Under the pieces are notes generated by a model. That model had not been told where the DNA came from. It made no database searches and saw only the letters and a list, made by a program, of their open reading frames with translations. DNA of 57,410 nt from Verrucomicrobiota bacterium (GTDB lineage: Bacteria > Verrucomicrobiota > Verrucomicrobiae > Limisphaerales > UBA11358). Shown piece after piece: positions 30,329 to 42,204 of the stretch (positions within the stretch are counted from its first letter, which is position 1; the number at the start of each line of letters is the position of its first letter). Position numbers and translations under genes: made by a program. The stretch lies in assembly GCA_014860005.1 (NCBI GenBank), contig JACZKP010000088.1, forward strand, positions 1 to 57,410, given 5' to 3'.

Positions 30329-31582
30329 TCACCGATTTGCAGGCGCGGTTGGCGCGAGATCCGAGTGGTAACCACGCCACTGCGCGGCGCATCGGCTCTC
30401 ATCTGCCATGGGGCCACGATGCAGCCACAAGCGAAAGCGCAGCACGAGCGGTTCGCCCGGCTTCAATTCGTAGCGCGTGCCACTGGCCGGGAACGTGGGT
30501 TGCAACCAGTTCAACTCTGGATACTTCACCCAGTCGCCGGGGTAATCGGGATTCGCGCTGTGCTGCAAAACGACCAGGCCCGAGTTCTGTGGTGCTCCGT
30601 CAATTCTTCCGTTCAATTCCGCCCAGGCCATGCGTGCCGGCGCATTGGTTGCGTCGGTATGAAAGTTGATCTCCTGCTTCAAGACGGTGGCGAGCCGCAG
30701 GTTCAACCCACCGTATTTGTCCGTGTCGCGGCGCGCGAGGGACACGGTGTCCTTGAGCGCCGTGAACGTTAATTCCAGATCTATCATCCGGTCATCGCCC
30801 GGCGCGCGGTAAGCCCGAATGACGGCGCGCTCCTGAACCAACGATTCGCCGCTTTCCCATTGCCAAATGTTCTCCGCTTCAATTTGCGCAAAAACCGGGC
30901 CGCCCGTCGCCGTGCATTTGCCGGCGGGCCGGGCGAATACGAACTGCAATGCGTGCAAATCACCGCGCTGGCCGCGCCAGTCCACTTCGGGCCACGCCCA
31001 GTAAATGCCGCGATGATGCGGATGATCCAGCGGCCAATCGCGCGTGAGGACCTCGCCGTCCAGTCCATAAAGTGGATGCAAATAATTGTTGCGGGCGCGT
31101 GCGTACTTGAGGTTGGCCGGCGTAACCTTCTCCAGCAGATCGCCCGGTTCAATGGTCGAGTAATTGTAGCGAAGAACAGGTTTGCCAGCTTCAGTGATAT
31201 CGAACTGACCGCTGGCAGCATCCTGCTTTGCGAGCATTCCCTCGCTCGCACCGCGCCGAGCTATCTGGACCTCGAAACGGCGTTCCCCCTTCGCGCCCGG
31301 CGGCATGAGCCAGCACACGCGCATGGGCGCGCTGCGTTGGCCCGATTCGAGAACTTGCATGGGCACGGCCAGGCTCGCAGAAGCTGGCGACGGGCGAAGT
31401 TCGCGTAGCTGCAACCGTCCCTCAAGCGCCGCATGATGTTCACGCGGAGTGAGCTTCACCATTGCCGTAACGGGTGCGCGGGTCATGCCCAGCGAACCGT
31501 CGGGATCATTCATCGCGATGGAGTCGCCCTGCGCAGCGCTTGTGGTAAGGAGAACCAAGCCCATGAAGCATGTCGTTTTCAT
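30329..31582 (-). CDS. DUF6807 (PmoA-like) secreted protein
   Basis: A 417-residue exported protein (signal peptide about 1-19, ending SAAQGD). A DHPHHRGIYWAW motif (about 178-189), a WQWESGESLVQERAVIR strand pair and MIDLELTFTALKDTV match DUF6807/PmoA-like proteins, which have a lectin-like or beta-sandwich fold. Histidines of the DHPHH motif are probably metal-binding or catalytic; function is not established. It neighbours a Tat-type oxidoreductase and faces a DUF1080 gene, a combination common in Verrucomicrobiota and Planctomycetota sugar clusters. The ATG at 31582 was preferred over upstream starts because it begins the signal peptide. Confidence 0.75.
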   Translation of the reverse strand: MKTTCFMGLVLLTTSAAQGDSIAMNDPDGSLGMTRAPVTAMVKLTPREHHAALEGRLQLRELRPSPASASLAVPMQVLESGQRSAPMRVCWLMPPGAKGERRFEVQIARRGASEGMLAKQDAASGQFDITEAGKPVLRYNYSTIEPGDLLEKVTPANLKYARARNNYLHPLYGLDGEVLTRDWPLDHPHHRGIYWAWPEVDWRGQRGDLHALQFVFARPAGKCTATGGPVFAQIEAENIWQWESGESLVQERAVIRAYRAPGDDRMIDLELTFTALKDTVSLARRDTDKYGGLNLRLATVLKQEINFHTDATNAPARMAWAELNGRIDGAPQNSGLVVLQHSANPDYPGDWVKYPELNWLQPTFPASGTRYELKPGEPLVLRFRLWLHRGPMADESRCAAQWRGYHSDLAPTAPANR

Positions 31583-31957
31583 TGTCGTTCCGAATGACCG
31601 TGCCCGACGTGATTTAGGGACAGGCCGGGCGACGTGTCGAGCGGAATTCCGCTGGATGATCCTTGTGCTGTAGAACTCCAAAATCTTCGCACGCCAGGAA
31701 GATTCTCCTGAGCGCGGGTCTGCGACCCGCAGCAATTTTGCCCGGCGCAGTGTTTGCCAACAAACCGGTGGTGTGCTTTGCTTTCACACTCCTGCGGCTC
31801 ACAGAGCCGTGAAATGGCCCCCATCTTCAAGCCACTGACCGCAGAAAATCGAATGAATCAAGATCTCCCTAATCGCGGCGCTTTCAGAATATGGACGTGC
31901 GGGCGCAGACGTTTTTCACTTGTGCGATTTGGCTGCACACGCCATAACACGCTCGCT
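31583..31957. other. Divergent spacer, about 375 bp, with a hairpin
   Basis: Lies between the DUF6807 gene (minus) and the DUF1080 gene (plus), so it should hold two promoters. A perfect 7-bp hairpin GCGGGTC-TGC-GACCCGC is at 31714-31730, followed by an A/T-rich AGCAATTTTG; it is a dispersed type of palindrome. I could not pick promoter boxes with confidence. Confidence 0.45.
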
Positions 31958-32977
31958 ATGAACTACAATATGTTTGTCTCCTTCCGCCGCTGGACCTGCG
32001 TTCTCGCCATTGCCATCACCACGGCTGCGGTCAGTGCGGCCAGCAATCCCTGGCGCGGCGACTGGGCGCTCACCATTCCCGGGGGCGGCGCCGGTTGGTT
32101 GGGCGTCGAAGAGCGGGACGGAAACCTTCAGGCCAACATGCTTTGGGGTGGCGGCAGTGTGTTCCCGCTTGAATCGGCGCGCGTCGAGGATGGCAAGCTG
32201 GTTGTGACACGCATCCATACCATTCAGAGCAAGGATGCCGCGGGCAAGACAGTGAAAACCAGGATCACCGAGACGATCACGGCCACAGCCAACGGAGATG
32301 ATTTGAAGCTGACTTCGGTGAAGCCACGCGCGAACAGCACGGGCGAGGACAAGGCGGAATTCACGGGCAAACGTCAGCCGCCGTTGCCGCCCGCGCCAGA
32401 CCTCGCGAAGATCAAGTTCGGCGAGCCGATTTCGCTCTTCAACGGAAAGGACCTTGACGGCTGGCGGCTGCTTGAATCGCGGGCACTCAATGGCTGGCGC
32501 GCCAAAGACGGACTGCTGGTCAACGAAGCAAATCAGGAAGAAGGCAAACCGCGGAAGAATTACGGCAATCTGCGGACGGAGCGTGAGTTTGAGGATTTCA
32601 ATCTGAAGCTGGAAGTGCGCGTGCCCAAGAACGGCAACAGCGGAATTTATCTCCGGGGCATCTACGAAGTGCAGGTGTCGGACACGTATGGCAAGCCGCT
32701 CAATCCGCATCACATGGGTGCCATCTACAGCCGCATCACACCTACCGTCGCGGCGGAAAAACCCGCGGGCGAATGGCAGACGCTCGACATCACGCTGGTG
32801 GATCGCCACATTACCGTGATCCTCAACGGCACAAAAACCCTGGACAATCAACCGCTTGCCGGTTGCACGGGCGGCGCGCTGTGGTCCGACGTGACACGGC
32901 CCGGTCCGATTTATTTGCAAGGCGATCATACGAGTGTCGAATATCGGAATCTGGTGTTGCGTCCGCGGGTGAAGTAG
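31958..32977 (+). CDS. DUF1080 (3-keto-disaccharide hydrolase-type) secreted protein
   Basis: A 339-residue exported protein (signal peptide about 1-27, AITTAAVSAAS). The N-terminal beta domain (about 30-140) is an extra, the C-terminal domain (about 155-339) is the DUF1080 jelly roll, with FNGKDLDGWR (about 161), NGNSGIYLRG (about 224), GEWQTLDITLVD and a closing GPIYLQGDHTSVEYRNL (about 314). Members of this family cleave 3-keto-glycosides in periplasm or outside. With an adjacent Tat-type oxidoreductase that could generate keto sugars, a two-step oxidation and cleavage route is a reasonable inference. Confidence 0.85.
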   Translation: MNYNMFVSFRRWTCVLAIAITTAAVSAASNPWRGDWALTIPGGGAGWLGVEERDGNLQANMLWGGGSVFPLESARVEDGKLVVTRIHTIQSKDAAGKTVKTRITETITATANGDDLKLTSVKPRANSTGEDKAEFTGKRQPPLPPAPDLAKIKFGEPISLFNGKDLDGWRLLESRALNGWRAKDGLLVNEANQEEGKPRKNYGNLRTEREFEDFNLKLEVRVPKNGNSGIYLRGIYEVQVSDTYGKPLNPHHMGAIYSRITPTVAAEKPAGEWQTLDITLVDRHITVILNGTKTLDNQPLAGCTGGALWSDVTRPGPIYLQGDHTSVEYRNLVLRPRVK

Positions 32978-33245
32978 GACAGGCAGTTTGGATTGGGGAA
33001 GCTTAGAGCAGTTCCAAATCCTGTTGCTGTGTTTCAACATTCTCCCTCACCCTTGCCCTCTCCCGCTGGGAGAGGGGAAGCTCTTTGGCTGCACTCAATC
33101 TTGCGAAAGACTTTCCGGCAGAAGGGGCAATGGATTGGTCAAGAACGCGGGAGCATTGCTCCCTCTCCCAGCGGGAGAGGGTTGGGGTGAGGGAGGACCG
33201 TTCAAGGCCCAAACGTTTGCACATCAAATAAAGCCGCTCCAGTTC
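32978..33245. repeat. Spacer with CTCTCCC-GCTGGGAGAGG palindromes
   Basis: Two copies of a CCCTCTCCCGCTGGGAGAGGG-type palindrome, at about 33056-33076 and 33164-33182 (the latter in reverse arrangement, CTCTCCCAGCGGGAGAGGG). They belong to a widespread dispersed repeat. No gene seen. Confidence 0.65.
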
Positions 33246-34034
33246 ATGGACACATCCTCAAAGAAACCGCAGTTTCTTAAGGTCATCGCCTGCGAAATCG
33301 CCTTTCGCGAAATCTGTTACGCGGCGGCCCGGTCACCGAACCTGCATGATCTGGAATTTCTGACGCAGGGTTATCACGATGTTCCCTGCCACGGCCGCGA
33401 GGAGATTCAAAAGCGCATTGATGCCGTGCCCGCCGGGAAATACGAGGCCATCCTGTTGGGTTACGGCCTGTGCAGCAACATTCTCACCGGCCTAAACTCG
33501 CCCCACACGCCGCTGGTGATTCCGCGCGCGCACGATTGCATCACATTTTTTCTCGGATCAAAAGAGCGTTACCAGGAGTTGTTCGCCGGCCGGCCGGGAA
33601 GTTATTACTTCACCTCGGGCTGGCTGGAGTGCCGCACGCGGCGGGGATTGAAGCCCGGTGATCCGGGCGGAATGTTCATGCCCGCCAACGCCAGCGCCAA
33701 TCTCAACGCCACCTACGAATACTGGGTCAAGAAATACGGCGAGGAGAAGGCGCAGTATCTCCGCGAAGTCATGGGCGAGTGGTCAAACCATTATTCCCAC
33801 GGCGTGTTGATTGATTTTGATTTCACGCAACCGCTCAAGCTCGACGACCAGGTGAAACAAATCTGCACCGAACGCGGATGGGAATTCGATGAAGTGGCTG
33901 GTGACCTGCGACTATTTCAGCGCTGGATGGACGGCGATTGGCCGGACAATGATTTTCTCATTGTGCCACCCGGAGAGAAAGTGGTCGCGACGTTTGACGA
34001 CAAGATCATTGGAACGGCGGCAGCGCCGTCCTGA
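33246..34034 (+). CDS. DUF1638 domain-containing protein
   Basis: A 262-residue soluble protein. Family-type residues: C16-E17 with E22 (VIACEIAFREICY), C76 in LGYGLCSN, and H96-D97-C98 in PRAHDCITFFLGS. These Cys/His positions suggest a metal or corrinoid-related cofactor site. DUF1638 genes often occur beside corrinoid methyltransferase systems in archaea and bacteria (from memory), and a uroporphyrinogen-decarboxylase-family gene of the MtaA/CmuA kind lies 1.3 kb downstream on the other strand, but no corrinoid protein is seen here. ATG 33246 is chosen because upstream sequence is repeat. Confidence 0.75.
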   Translation: MDTSSKKPQFLKVIACEIAFREICYAAARSPNLHDLEFLTQGYHDVPCHGREEIQKRIDAVPAGKYEAILLGYGLCSNILTGLNSPHTPLVIPRAHDCITFFLGSKERYQELFAGRPGSYYFTSGWLECRTRRGLKPGDPGGMFMPANASANLNATYEYWVKKYGEEKAQYLREVMGEWSNHYSHGVLIDFDFTQPLKLDDQVKQICTERGWEFDEVAGDLRLFQRWMDGDWPDNDFLIVPPGEKVVATFDDKIIGTAAAPS

Positions 34035-34049
34035 ATTGCAGGACGGGCT

Positions 34050-35186
34050 TCAGGGGCGGATAAAGTGCGGCGCTTGGGTTTGAAAGAATTCCAGCCAGCT
34101 CAACATCATCGCGCCACCGATGGTCCCGGCGGCGCGACATTCCTCCGGGGTTTTGCCCCAGTAAAACCCGATCCACCCCGAGGCCACGTCGCGCGACTGC
34201 ATCATAAATTCCGCAAACTCCTCCCGTGAGCAGCGCAACGGGAAAGTTTCTTCGATGACGACCGGCTTGCCGACGGCAAAACCGCGGAGCGTTTCCAGCG
34301 CCTCAGCCACGGCGGATTTCTCCGGGTACAGATGCACGCTGATGAAATCCAGGTCGGCGACAATTTTCTCCGGCACGAACCCAGAGGTTAAGCCAGGTTT
34401 GTCGAGACTCCAATGCACAAGGCCGACGGTGATCAAGTGACGACGGTCGTGCTTCCGAATGGCGGCCGTCAGTTGTTGAATCCACGCGCGCGCGACCTCG
34501 GGCCGCGCCCGGCCCGCGCGTTCCAGCGCGATGAACTGCACGAAATGTTTGCCAGCAAAGGCGCCGGCGAGCCAGTCGTCGCGCCGGCCATCCCCACCGG
34601 GCACAACCGGTTCATTCATCAGGTCGTAACAGAAAATCGCCGGGCTGTCCGCGCACTGCGCCGCAATGGCTTCCCAGAAGCGCGCTTGCACGGCCCAGCG
34701 CTCCTTTTCCGGGAGCGCGTCATACCAGGCGGGAACATCCGCTTTGTGATAACAAGCCAGTCCCGTGAGATTGAGGTAAAGGCCCGTGCGTTCGGCGAGC
34801 CTGACGAGCCGCTGCAATTGACCCAGCGCGTGGGGATCGGGCTGCGTCGGTCCGCGCATGAACTTGCCAAATTGCAGATGCACGCGCACGACGTTCGCCC
34901 CAAGCTGCTTCATCTCGGCGAAATCGTTCTCGATTTTCGACCACTCGCCGTCCCAATAGTCTTCGATCAACCGGCCTTGTTCATCGTGATCATAATTGAA
35001 ACCCCACGGCGTGAACGAGCGACCGGACGGTTCGCGGACAAAAGACTTGCCATCAGCGGAAACGCGAATCCACTCCAGTGGAGCCACGGTCGGAGATACG
35101 TTGCGGCATCCGCCCGTGACCAACACGAGCGCGAGCCAGGCGAGCAAGACTTGGAACAAAGCTTTGTTTGAGCGACGACGGTTCAT
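34050..35186 (-). CDS. GH5-like (cellulase-fold) lipoprotein
   Basis: A 378-residue secreted protein with a lipobox (VTGGC, Cys27). The TIM-barrel core shows WGFNYD (61-66), NVVRVHLQF (98-106), YDLMNEP (187-193, with N191-E192 as the acid/base pair) and VHLYPE (284-289). The nucleophile is probably in VVIEETFP (E312/E313). The arrangement is that of GH5/GH-A cellulase-fold enzymes; substrate unknown. It converges with the DUF1638 gene (16 bp apart) and is on the same strand as the UroD-family gene upstream. Confidence 0.75.
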   Translation of the reverse strand: MNRRRSNKALFQVLLAWLALVLVTGGCRNVSPTVAPLEWIRVSADGKSFVREPSGRSFTPWGFNYDHDEQGRLIEDYWDGEWSKIENDFAEMKQLGANVVRVHLQFGKFMRGPTQPDPHALGQLQRLVRLAERTGLYLNLTGLACYHKADVPAWYDALPEKERWAVQARFWEAIAAQCADSPAIFCYDLMNEPVVPGGDGRRDDWLAGAFAGKHFVQFIALERAGRARPEVARAWIQQLTAAIRKHDRRHLITVGLVHWSLDKPGLTSGFVPEKIVADLDFISVHLYPEKSAVAEALETLRGFAVGKPVVIEETFPLRCSREEFAEFMMQSRDVASGWIGFYWGKTPEECRAAGTIGGAMMLSWLEFFQTQAPHFIRP

Positions 35187-35300
35187 TTGCGCGTAATAAT
35201 CTGCGGTCAATTCCCAAACGGCATGGCGGTCACAGGCAGGAGACATTCAGCTTTAGCCCTGCACACGGCAACGCGGTTGCGGGCTTCGCGCAATAATGGC

Positions 35301-36743
35301 TTAGAAGCTCAAAAGCAGTTGCCAGATATACATGTTCCCGAAACCATCAATGTCTTCCCAAATCTTCCGCACGAGTTCCGGACTGCCGGTGACTTCCGGC
35401 AGGTCTCTCACCCGTTCCTCCCACGGAAAACATACCCCCGGCTTTACACGCGGCGTTGGCCGCCCTGCCATACCAGTCAATTCGTTGCGGTCGGCAACCG
35501 ATGCGGGCAGGTCGCAAGGCGGCGTGGGCGTCGGCACTTGGTAAGAACCCGCGGAATACACCCCGAGTTCGCGCGTGGTTTCTGTCATCACGCGCAGATT
35601 CTCGATGCTCGTATCGTCCTGCATGATCGCGCCGGCATCCATGATGTAACCGCCCTCGCGGGCGACTTCCTCTATGACCCGCGTGCAGAACGACCGCACT
35701 TCCTCCGGTTTGCCGTAGCTCAATAACATGTTCGGAATTCCCCCACTGATGGCGAACTTGTCGTGGAGCTTCTGATGAACGTGGAAGACGTCGTCCTGAT
35801 CACAGTGGAAAACAATGCTGCGGTCGGGCAGTTCGCGAAAGGAATCAAGGTGATGCTTCCACTTGCCCTCCGCGTAGAACAATGTCTGATGTCCGTGCTT
35901 CCAAAATTCTTCGACAATCGGCTTGAGCGTCGGCCAATGATGCGAGTCGAACGTCTTCGGATTGATGAACGGCACGCAGGCGCGATGCATCCAGAACCCG
36001 ATGGGCACTTGTTTGGCGGGATCAGCCGTAGTCAACCCGACGTGACACAAATGTGGCATCAAAGCCTCGCAAGCCTTGAGCACCTTGTCCGGTTGCGTGT
36101 GCATGTCCATCGTGAGGCCGACGTAACCGCGCAGTTTGTCCGCAAGGATGTCGAACGGCGACTTAAAGATGCCCGCGATGGCGGACACCGTCCCGCTCTC
36201 GTTGCGCATCCGGGCGATCTGCGGGCCGAACGCATAGAAATAAGACAGCATCGCCATCGCACCTTTCACATGCGAGAGGTTGTTCCTATATGTGGAGGCT
36301 TCGCCGATCTTGCTGACCTCGGTCGAAACGCGTGGCAGCCAGACGTTGTAGAGAAAAGCCGTCGGATCATCAATGAGCGCGTCGTATTCGTCCGCACGCA
36401 TCCATGCTTGATCCTCGGGTGGTTCGATGTAGTTAAAACCGGTGGTGTGCGGAATGCCGATGCCGGGAATGCCGTAATAGCGCAGCCCAACCGCCTGCGC
36501 GAGACCAGTCCAGACATAAACCATGTTCGGCACGATGGCGTCCCAATCAAAACCTTTCGCGGTCTTGATCGCCGCCTCGAAGGCCTTGGTGTAGTCGTGC
36601 GCGACTTCCTGGCAAGAGTAGCCCGCGTACTTGGCGGTAAACTCGGCAACAAAAGGCCGGATCGGAATCATGTCCGGCTTCTCATTGCGCATGGCGGTGA
36701 CGTAGCGATTGAGCCGCCCCTCGTAGAGTTGATCCACATTCAT
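35301..36743 (-). CDS. Uroporphyrinogen decarboxylase-family protein (methyltransferase-like)
   Basis: A 480-residue protein with the UroD barrel: RNEKPDMIPIRPFV near the start, then YGIPGIGIPHTTGFNY, FKSPFDILADKLRG and GPQIARMRNES, and AISGGIPNMLLSYGKPEEVRSF in the back half. UroD proteins that are far from haem genes are usually MtaA/CmuA-type methyl-transferring enzymes that use a corrinoid. The extra 80 residues at the C terminus (from about 400, YQVPTPTPPCDLP) are unusual and hold a cysteine. It is divergent from the inositol operon and near the DUF1638 gene. A role in C1 or methoxyl metabolism is possible but not shown. Confidence 0.75.
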   Translation of the reverse strand: MNVDQLYEGRLNRYVTAMRNEKPDMIPIRPFVAEFTAKYAGYSCQEVAHDYTKAFEAAIKTAKGFDWDAIVPNMVYVWTGLAQAVGLRYYGIPGIGIPHTTGFNYIEPPEDQAWMRADEYDALIDDPTAFLYNVWLPRVSTEVSKIGEASTYRNNLSHVKGAMAMLSYFYAFGPQIARMRNESGTVSAIAGIFKSPFDILADKLRGYVGLTMDMHTQPDKVLKACEALMPHLCHVGLTTADPAKQVPIGFWMHRACVPFINPKTFDSHHWPTLKPIVEEFWKHGHQTLFYAEGKWKHHLDSFRELPDRSIVFHCDQDDVFHVHQKLHDKFAISGGIPNMLLSYGKPEEVRSFCTRVIEEVAREGGYIMDAGAIMQDDTSIENLRVMTETTRELGVYSAGSYQVPTPTPPCDLPASVADRNELTGMAGRPTPRVKPGVCFPWEERVRDLPEVTGSPELVRKIWEDIDGFGNMYIWQLLLSF

Positions 36744-36868
36744 AAGCCCGGCGCGAGGTTAAGCCCACGTCGGTGCGTGGACGAGAAAAATCACAACTCT
36801 CCGGAGTGCGGGCACGCCGACTTACGTGCCGGCAGGTCGGTGTCCTGCTGGGTCGCAGTTCTAAGCGG

Positions 36869-36892
36869 CTTGGAGCAAAGCTTGGAGCAAAG
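36869..36892. promoter_or_regulatory. Tandem 12-bp direct repeat before the inositol operon (possible operator)
   Basis: CTTGGAGCAAAG occurs twice back to back and is followed by a third partial CTTGA, 54-77 bp before the aldolase ATG and in the divergent spacer with the UroD-family gene. Tandem direct repeats in this position could bind a regulator. No inositol regulator gene is seen in the window. Confidence 0.3.
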
Positions 36893-36897
36893 CTTGA

Positions 36898-38900
<2,003 letters not shown>

Positions 38901-39252
38901 TGAAGGAATTCAACTTCCTCTTCACGCCTGCCCTCCCCCTTGGGCAGAGAATTCGCCCGACCCAAGTTCGCGCTTTGCAGCCCAGAACCGCGATTGGAGC
39001 GCCGGTCTCCCGACCCGGCGTGCTGGTCGGCAAACGGAGGTTCACGCCGGGTCGGAGACCGGCGCTCCGGTTTATGGGGAGGGAGAAACATCCGTCCGCG
39101 CCACGAGCTTGGGAAACCTGCGGGTTGCCGGAATACCGTCGGACAATTCGCGAGTGCAGATTCCTGTTCCCTCTCCCAGCGGGAGAGGGTAAGGGTGAGG
39201 GAGAAGTCCACGTCGGCGGGTGCGACCAGCAAGAAGTCTGAACTATTTCCAA
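38901..39252. repeat. Spacer, about 350 bp, with two palindrome families
   Basis: Holds an inverted pair GGAGCGCCGGTCTCC (about 38996) and GGAGACCGGCGCTCC (about 39054), and a CTCTCCCAGCGGGAGAGGG palindrome (about 39172-39190). No gene; no obvious terminator. It splits iolB from iolC, so a second promoter may lie here. Confidence 0.6.
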
Positions 39253-40272
39253 ATGCCAACCACCAAACCAGCCTTCGATCTCATCACAATGGGCCGTTCG
39301 TCCATTGACCTTTACGCGAACGAGGTCGGCGCGCCGTTCGTGGACATCAAGTCTTTCGCCGCCTACGTGGGCGGTTCGCCGACCAACATCGCCGTCGGCG
39401 CACAACGCCTGGGACTCAAAACGGCGGTGCTCACGGCGGTGGGCGAGGATCCGGTTGCGGATTTCATTTTGAAGTTTCTTAATCAGGAAGGCGTGGAAAC
39501 CAAATTCATTCCACGCAAACCCGGCACGCGCACCAGCGCCGTGCTGTTGGGCATCGAACCGCCGGACAAATTTCCACTGGTCTATTACCGCGACAACTGC
39601 GCGGACAACCAGCTCTCGATTGATGACGTGCTCCAGACTCCCGTTGGCAGTTGCCGCGTATTCGAGTTTTCCGGTACCGGCTTGAGCCGCGAGCCGAGCC
39701 GCAGCGCCAACCTGTTCGCCGTGGAACAGGCCAAAGCCGCAGGTGCGACCATTGTGCTGGACGTGGATTTTCGCCCGAACCAATGGCATGACGCGCGTGC
39801 CTTCGGCGTAGTGGTGCGGTCGGTGCTGCCGTTGGTGGACATCGTTCTCGGCACGGACGACGAGTGCAAAGCGGTCACGCTCACAGACCCTACGCAGGTG
39901 AATGTAACGCACTCGCAGATTTCCGGTGCGCAAGTGGCCGGCGATTTGCACGCGGCAGTTCAGGCGATGCAACGGCGCGGGCCAAAGATGATCGTCGTGA
40001 AACGCGGAGAAAAGGGCGCAACACTCTTCGAGGCGGGCAAAGCGCCAGTGGACGTTCCTGGGTTTCCGGTGGAAGTCCATAACGTGCTCGGGGCGGGCGA
40101 TGCTTTCGCCGCGGGATTCATTTACGGCCTGGTCAAGGGCTGGGACTTCTACAAAGCTGCGCGCATGGGCAATGCCGGCGGCGCGATAGTCGTCACCCGT
40201 CATGGCTGCGCGAACTTCATGGCTTACGAGGACGAAGCGATGACATTTATTGCCGAGCACGGAGGATTCTAA
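39253..40272 (+). CDS. iolC: 5-dehydro-2-deoxygluconokinase
   Basis: A 339-residue PfkB-family kinase. N-terminal LITMGRSSIDLYANEVG and the YVGGSPTNIAVGAQRLG motif (about 41-57) bind sugar; the catalytic GAGDAFAAGFIYGL (about 280-293) contains the catalytic aspartate, and VVKRGEKGA is the ATP-site strand before it. IolC phosphorylates 2-deoxy-5-keto-gluconate. ATG 39253 lies just after the repeat spacer. It is followed by iolD 62 bp downstream. Confidence 0.85.
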   Translation: MPTTKPAFDLITMGRSSIDLYANEVGAPFVDIKSFAAYVGGSPTNIAVGAQRLGLKTAVLTAVGEDPVADFILKFLNQEGVETKFIPRKPGTRTSAVLLGIEPPDKFPLVYYRDNCADNQLSIDDVLQTPVGSCRVFEFSGTGLSREPSRSANLFAVEQAKAAGATIVLDVDFRPNQWHDARAFGVVVRSVLPLVDIVLGTDDECKAVTLTDPTQVNVTHSQISGAQVAGDLHAAVQAMQRRGPKMIVVKRGEKGATLFEAGKAPVDVPGFPVEVHNVLGAGDAFAAGFIYGLVKGWDFYKAARMGNAGGAIVVTRHGCANFMAYEDEAMTFIAEHGGF

Positions 40273-40334
40273 ACTGTGAACATTCAATTTATCTTTATTT
40301 CCGGTTGCACCAGGAATCAGAAATCAACTTCACC

Positions 40335-42197
40335 ATGAAAACCAAACGACTCACCACGGCCCAGGCCATCGTCCAGTTTCTGCTCAAGCAACAAGTCGAA
40401 CGCGATCGCAAGCGACAACCGTTCTTCGCCGGTTGCCTGGGAATTTTCGGCCACGGTTGCATCGCCGGCATCGGCCAGGCCCTGCTGCAATACCCGCAGT
40501 TCCGTTACCTGAACACGAAGAACGAGCAGGCGTCCGTCCATATCGCGACTGCATTTGCCAAGATGAGCAATCGTCTGCGCACGTTTGCCTGCGTGAGTTC
40601 AATCGGCCCCGGCGCGACCAACATGGTCACGGGCGCCGCCACGGCCACGATCAATCGCATCCCCGTGCTGCTGCTCCCCGGCGACATCTTCGCGCGCCGC
40701 AACGTTGGTCCGGTGTTGCAGCAACTGGAGCATCCCAACTCGCAGGATGTTTCCGTGAACGATTGTTTTCGGCCCGTCTCCAAGTACTGGGATCGCATCA
40801 ACCGGCCCGATCAACTCATGAACGCGCTGCCCGAAGTCATGCGCGTGCTCACGTCGCAGGCCGAAACCGGCGCCGTCACGCTCGCGTTGCCGCAGGACGT
40901 CCAGACTGAAGCCTTCGATTATCCGGTGGAGCTGTTCGCGGAGCGCGTCTGGTACATCCCCCGGCCGGCACCTGAGAAAACTCTGCTCGCCCGCGCAGTG
41001 GAATGGATTCGCGCGAGCAAGCAGCCGTTGATCGTTGCCGGCGGAGGCGTGCTTTACAGTGAGGCCGGCAAGGCTTTGGCAGAGTTCGCCGCCGCCACGG
41101 GCATTCCCGTCGGTGAGACGCAAGCGGGCAAAGGTTCGTTGCCCCATAACCATCCGCAGAACCTTGGTGCGATTGGCGTGACCGGCACATTCGCCGCGAA
41201 CCGCATCGCACGCGAGGCGGATTTGGTCATCGGCATCGGCACACGCTACAGCGATTTCACTACCGCGTCGAAGACGGCGTTCCAGAATCCGAAAGTGAGG
41301 TTCATCAACCTCAACGTCGCCGAGTTCGATGCGTTCAAGCACAGCGCGCTGCCAATGGTGGCGGATGCGCGCGCGGCGATTGAGACGCTGGGCAAAGCGT
41401 TGCGGAGTTGGCACGTGGGCGCAGCGTTTCGTAGCCGAACGGAGAAACTGAATCGCGCCTGGGATCGGGAAGTAAATCGGCTTTATCACACCCCCGCTGG
41501 CGTGCCCGTGAGCCAGGCGGAAGTCATCGGCGCGGTGAATGATTTCGCGCGGCCCCGCGACGTGGTAATGTGCGCGGCGGGCAGTTTGCCGGGCGATTTG
41601 CACCGCCTCTGGCGCACGCGCGATCCCAAGGGCTACCATCTGGAGTACGGTTACTCGTGCATGGGTTATGAAGTCGCGGGCGGCCTTGGCATCAAACTGG
41701 CCGCGCCGGATCGTGAAGTCTATGTCATGGTCGGCGACGGCTCGTGGTTGATGATGTCGAGCGAATTAGTCACCGCCGTGCAGGAAGGCATCAAGCTCAC
41801 CGTAGTGTTGCTCGACAATCACGGCTTTCAAAGCATCGGCGGCTTGTCGCAAGCAATCGGCAACCAACATTTCGGCGTCCGCTACAAGCAACGCAACCCC
41901 AAAACCGGCCACCTCGATGGTGCCAACGTGCCGATTGATTTTGCCGCCAACGCCCGCAGCCTGGGCGCGCACGTCCTCCCGGTTCGTGATATTCCGCAAT
42001 TGAAATCGGCGCTGGTCGAAGCCCGCCGGCAAAAGCGCAGCACGGTAATCGTGATTGAAACCGACGCCGAGAAACGCGCTCCGGGCTACGATTCCTGGTG
42101 GGACGTGCCGATCGCGGAAGTCTCCAGCCTGGTCTCGGTAAAGAAAGCACGGAAGGCATTTGAGCAGGCGGTAAAGAACGAGAAGTATTTCCTTTGA
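40335..42197 (+). CDS. iolD: 3D-(3,5/4)-trihydroxycyclohexane-1,2-dione acylhydrolase
   Basis: A 620-residue thiamine diphosphate enzyme with PYR (about 1-180), central (about 205-340) and PP (about 390-580) domains. The N-terminal part has [17 protein letters not shown] and [14 protein letters not shown] (catalytic Glu 59-60 region), then the PP domain carries the TPP-binding [15 protein letters not shown] and [11 protein letters not shown] motif. IolD opens the ring of the trihydroxy-dione. The C terminus ([20 protein letters not shown]) fits the family. Its stop is seven bases before iolA. ATG 40335 chosen. Confidence 0.9.
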   Translation: MKTKRLTTAQAIVQFLLKQQVERDRKRQPFFAGCLGIFGHGCIAGIGQALLQYPQFRYLNTKNEQASVHIATAFAKMSNRLRTFACVSSIGPGATNMVTGAATATINRIPVLLLPGDIFARRNVGPVLQQLEHPNSQDVSVNDCFRPVSKYWDRINRPDQLMNALPEVMRVLTSQAETGAVTLALPQDVQTEAFDYPVELFAERVWYIPRPAPEKTLLARAVEWIRASKQPLIVAGGGVLYSEAGKALAEFAAATGIPVGETQAGKGSLPHNHPQNLGAIGVTGTFAANRIAREADLVIGIGTRYSDFTTASKTAFQNPKVRFINLNVAEFDAFKHSALPMVADARAAIETLGKALRSWHVGAAFRSRTEKLNRAWDREVNRLYHTPAGVPVSQAEVIGAVNDFARPRDVVMCAAGSLPGDLHRLWRTRDPKGYHLEYGYSCMGYEVAGGLGIKLAAPDREVYVMVGDGSWLMMSSELVTAVQEGIKLTVVLLDNHGFQSIGGLSQAIGNQHFGVRYKQRNPKTGHLDGANVPIDFAANARSLGAHVLPVRDIPQLKSALVEARRQKRSTVIVIETDAEKRAPGYDSWWDVPIAEVSSLVSVKKARKAFEQAVKNEKYFL

Positions 42198-42204
42198 GCA
42201 ACCA

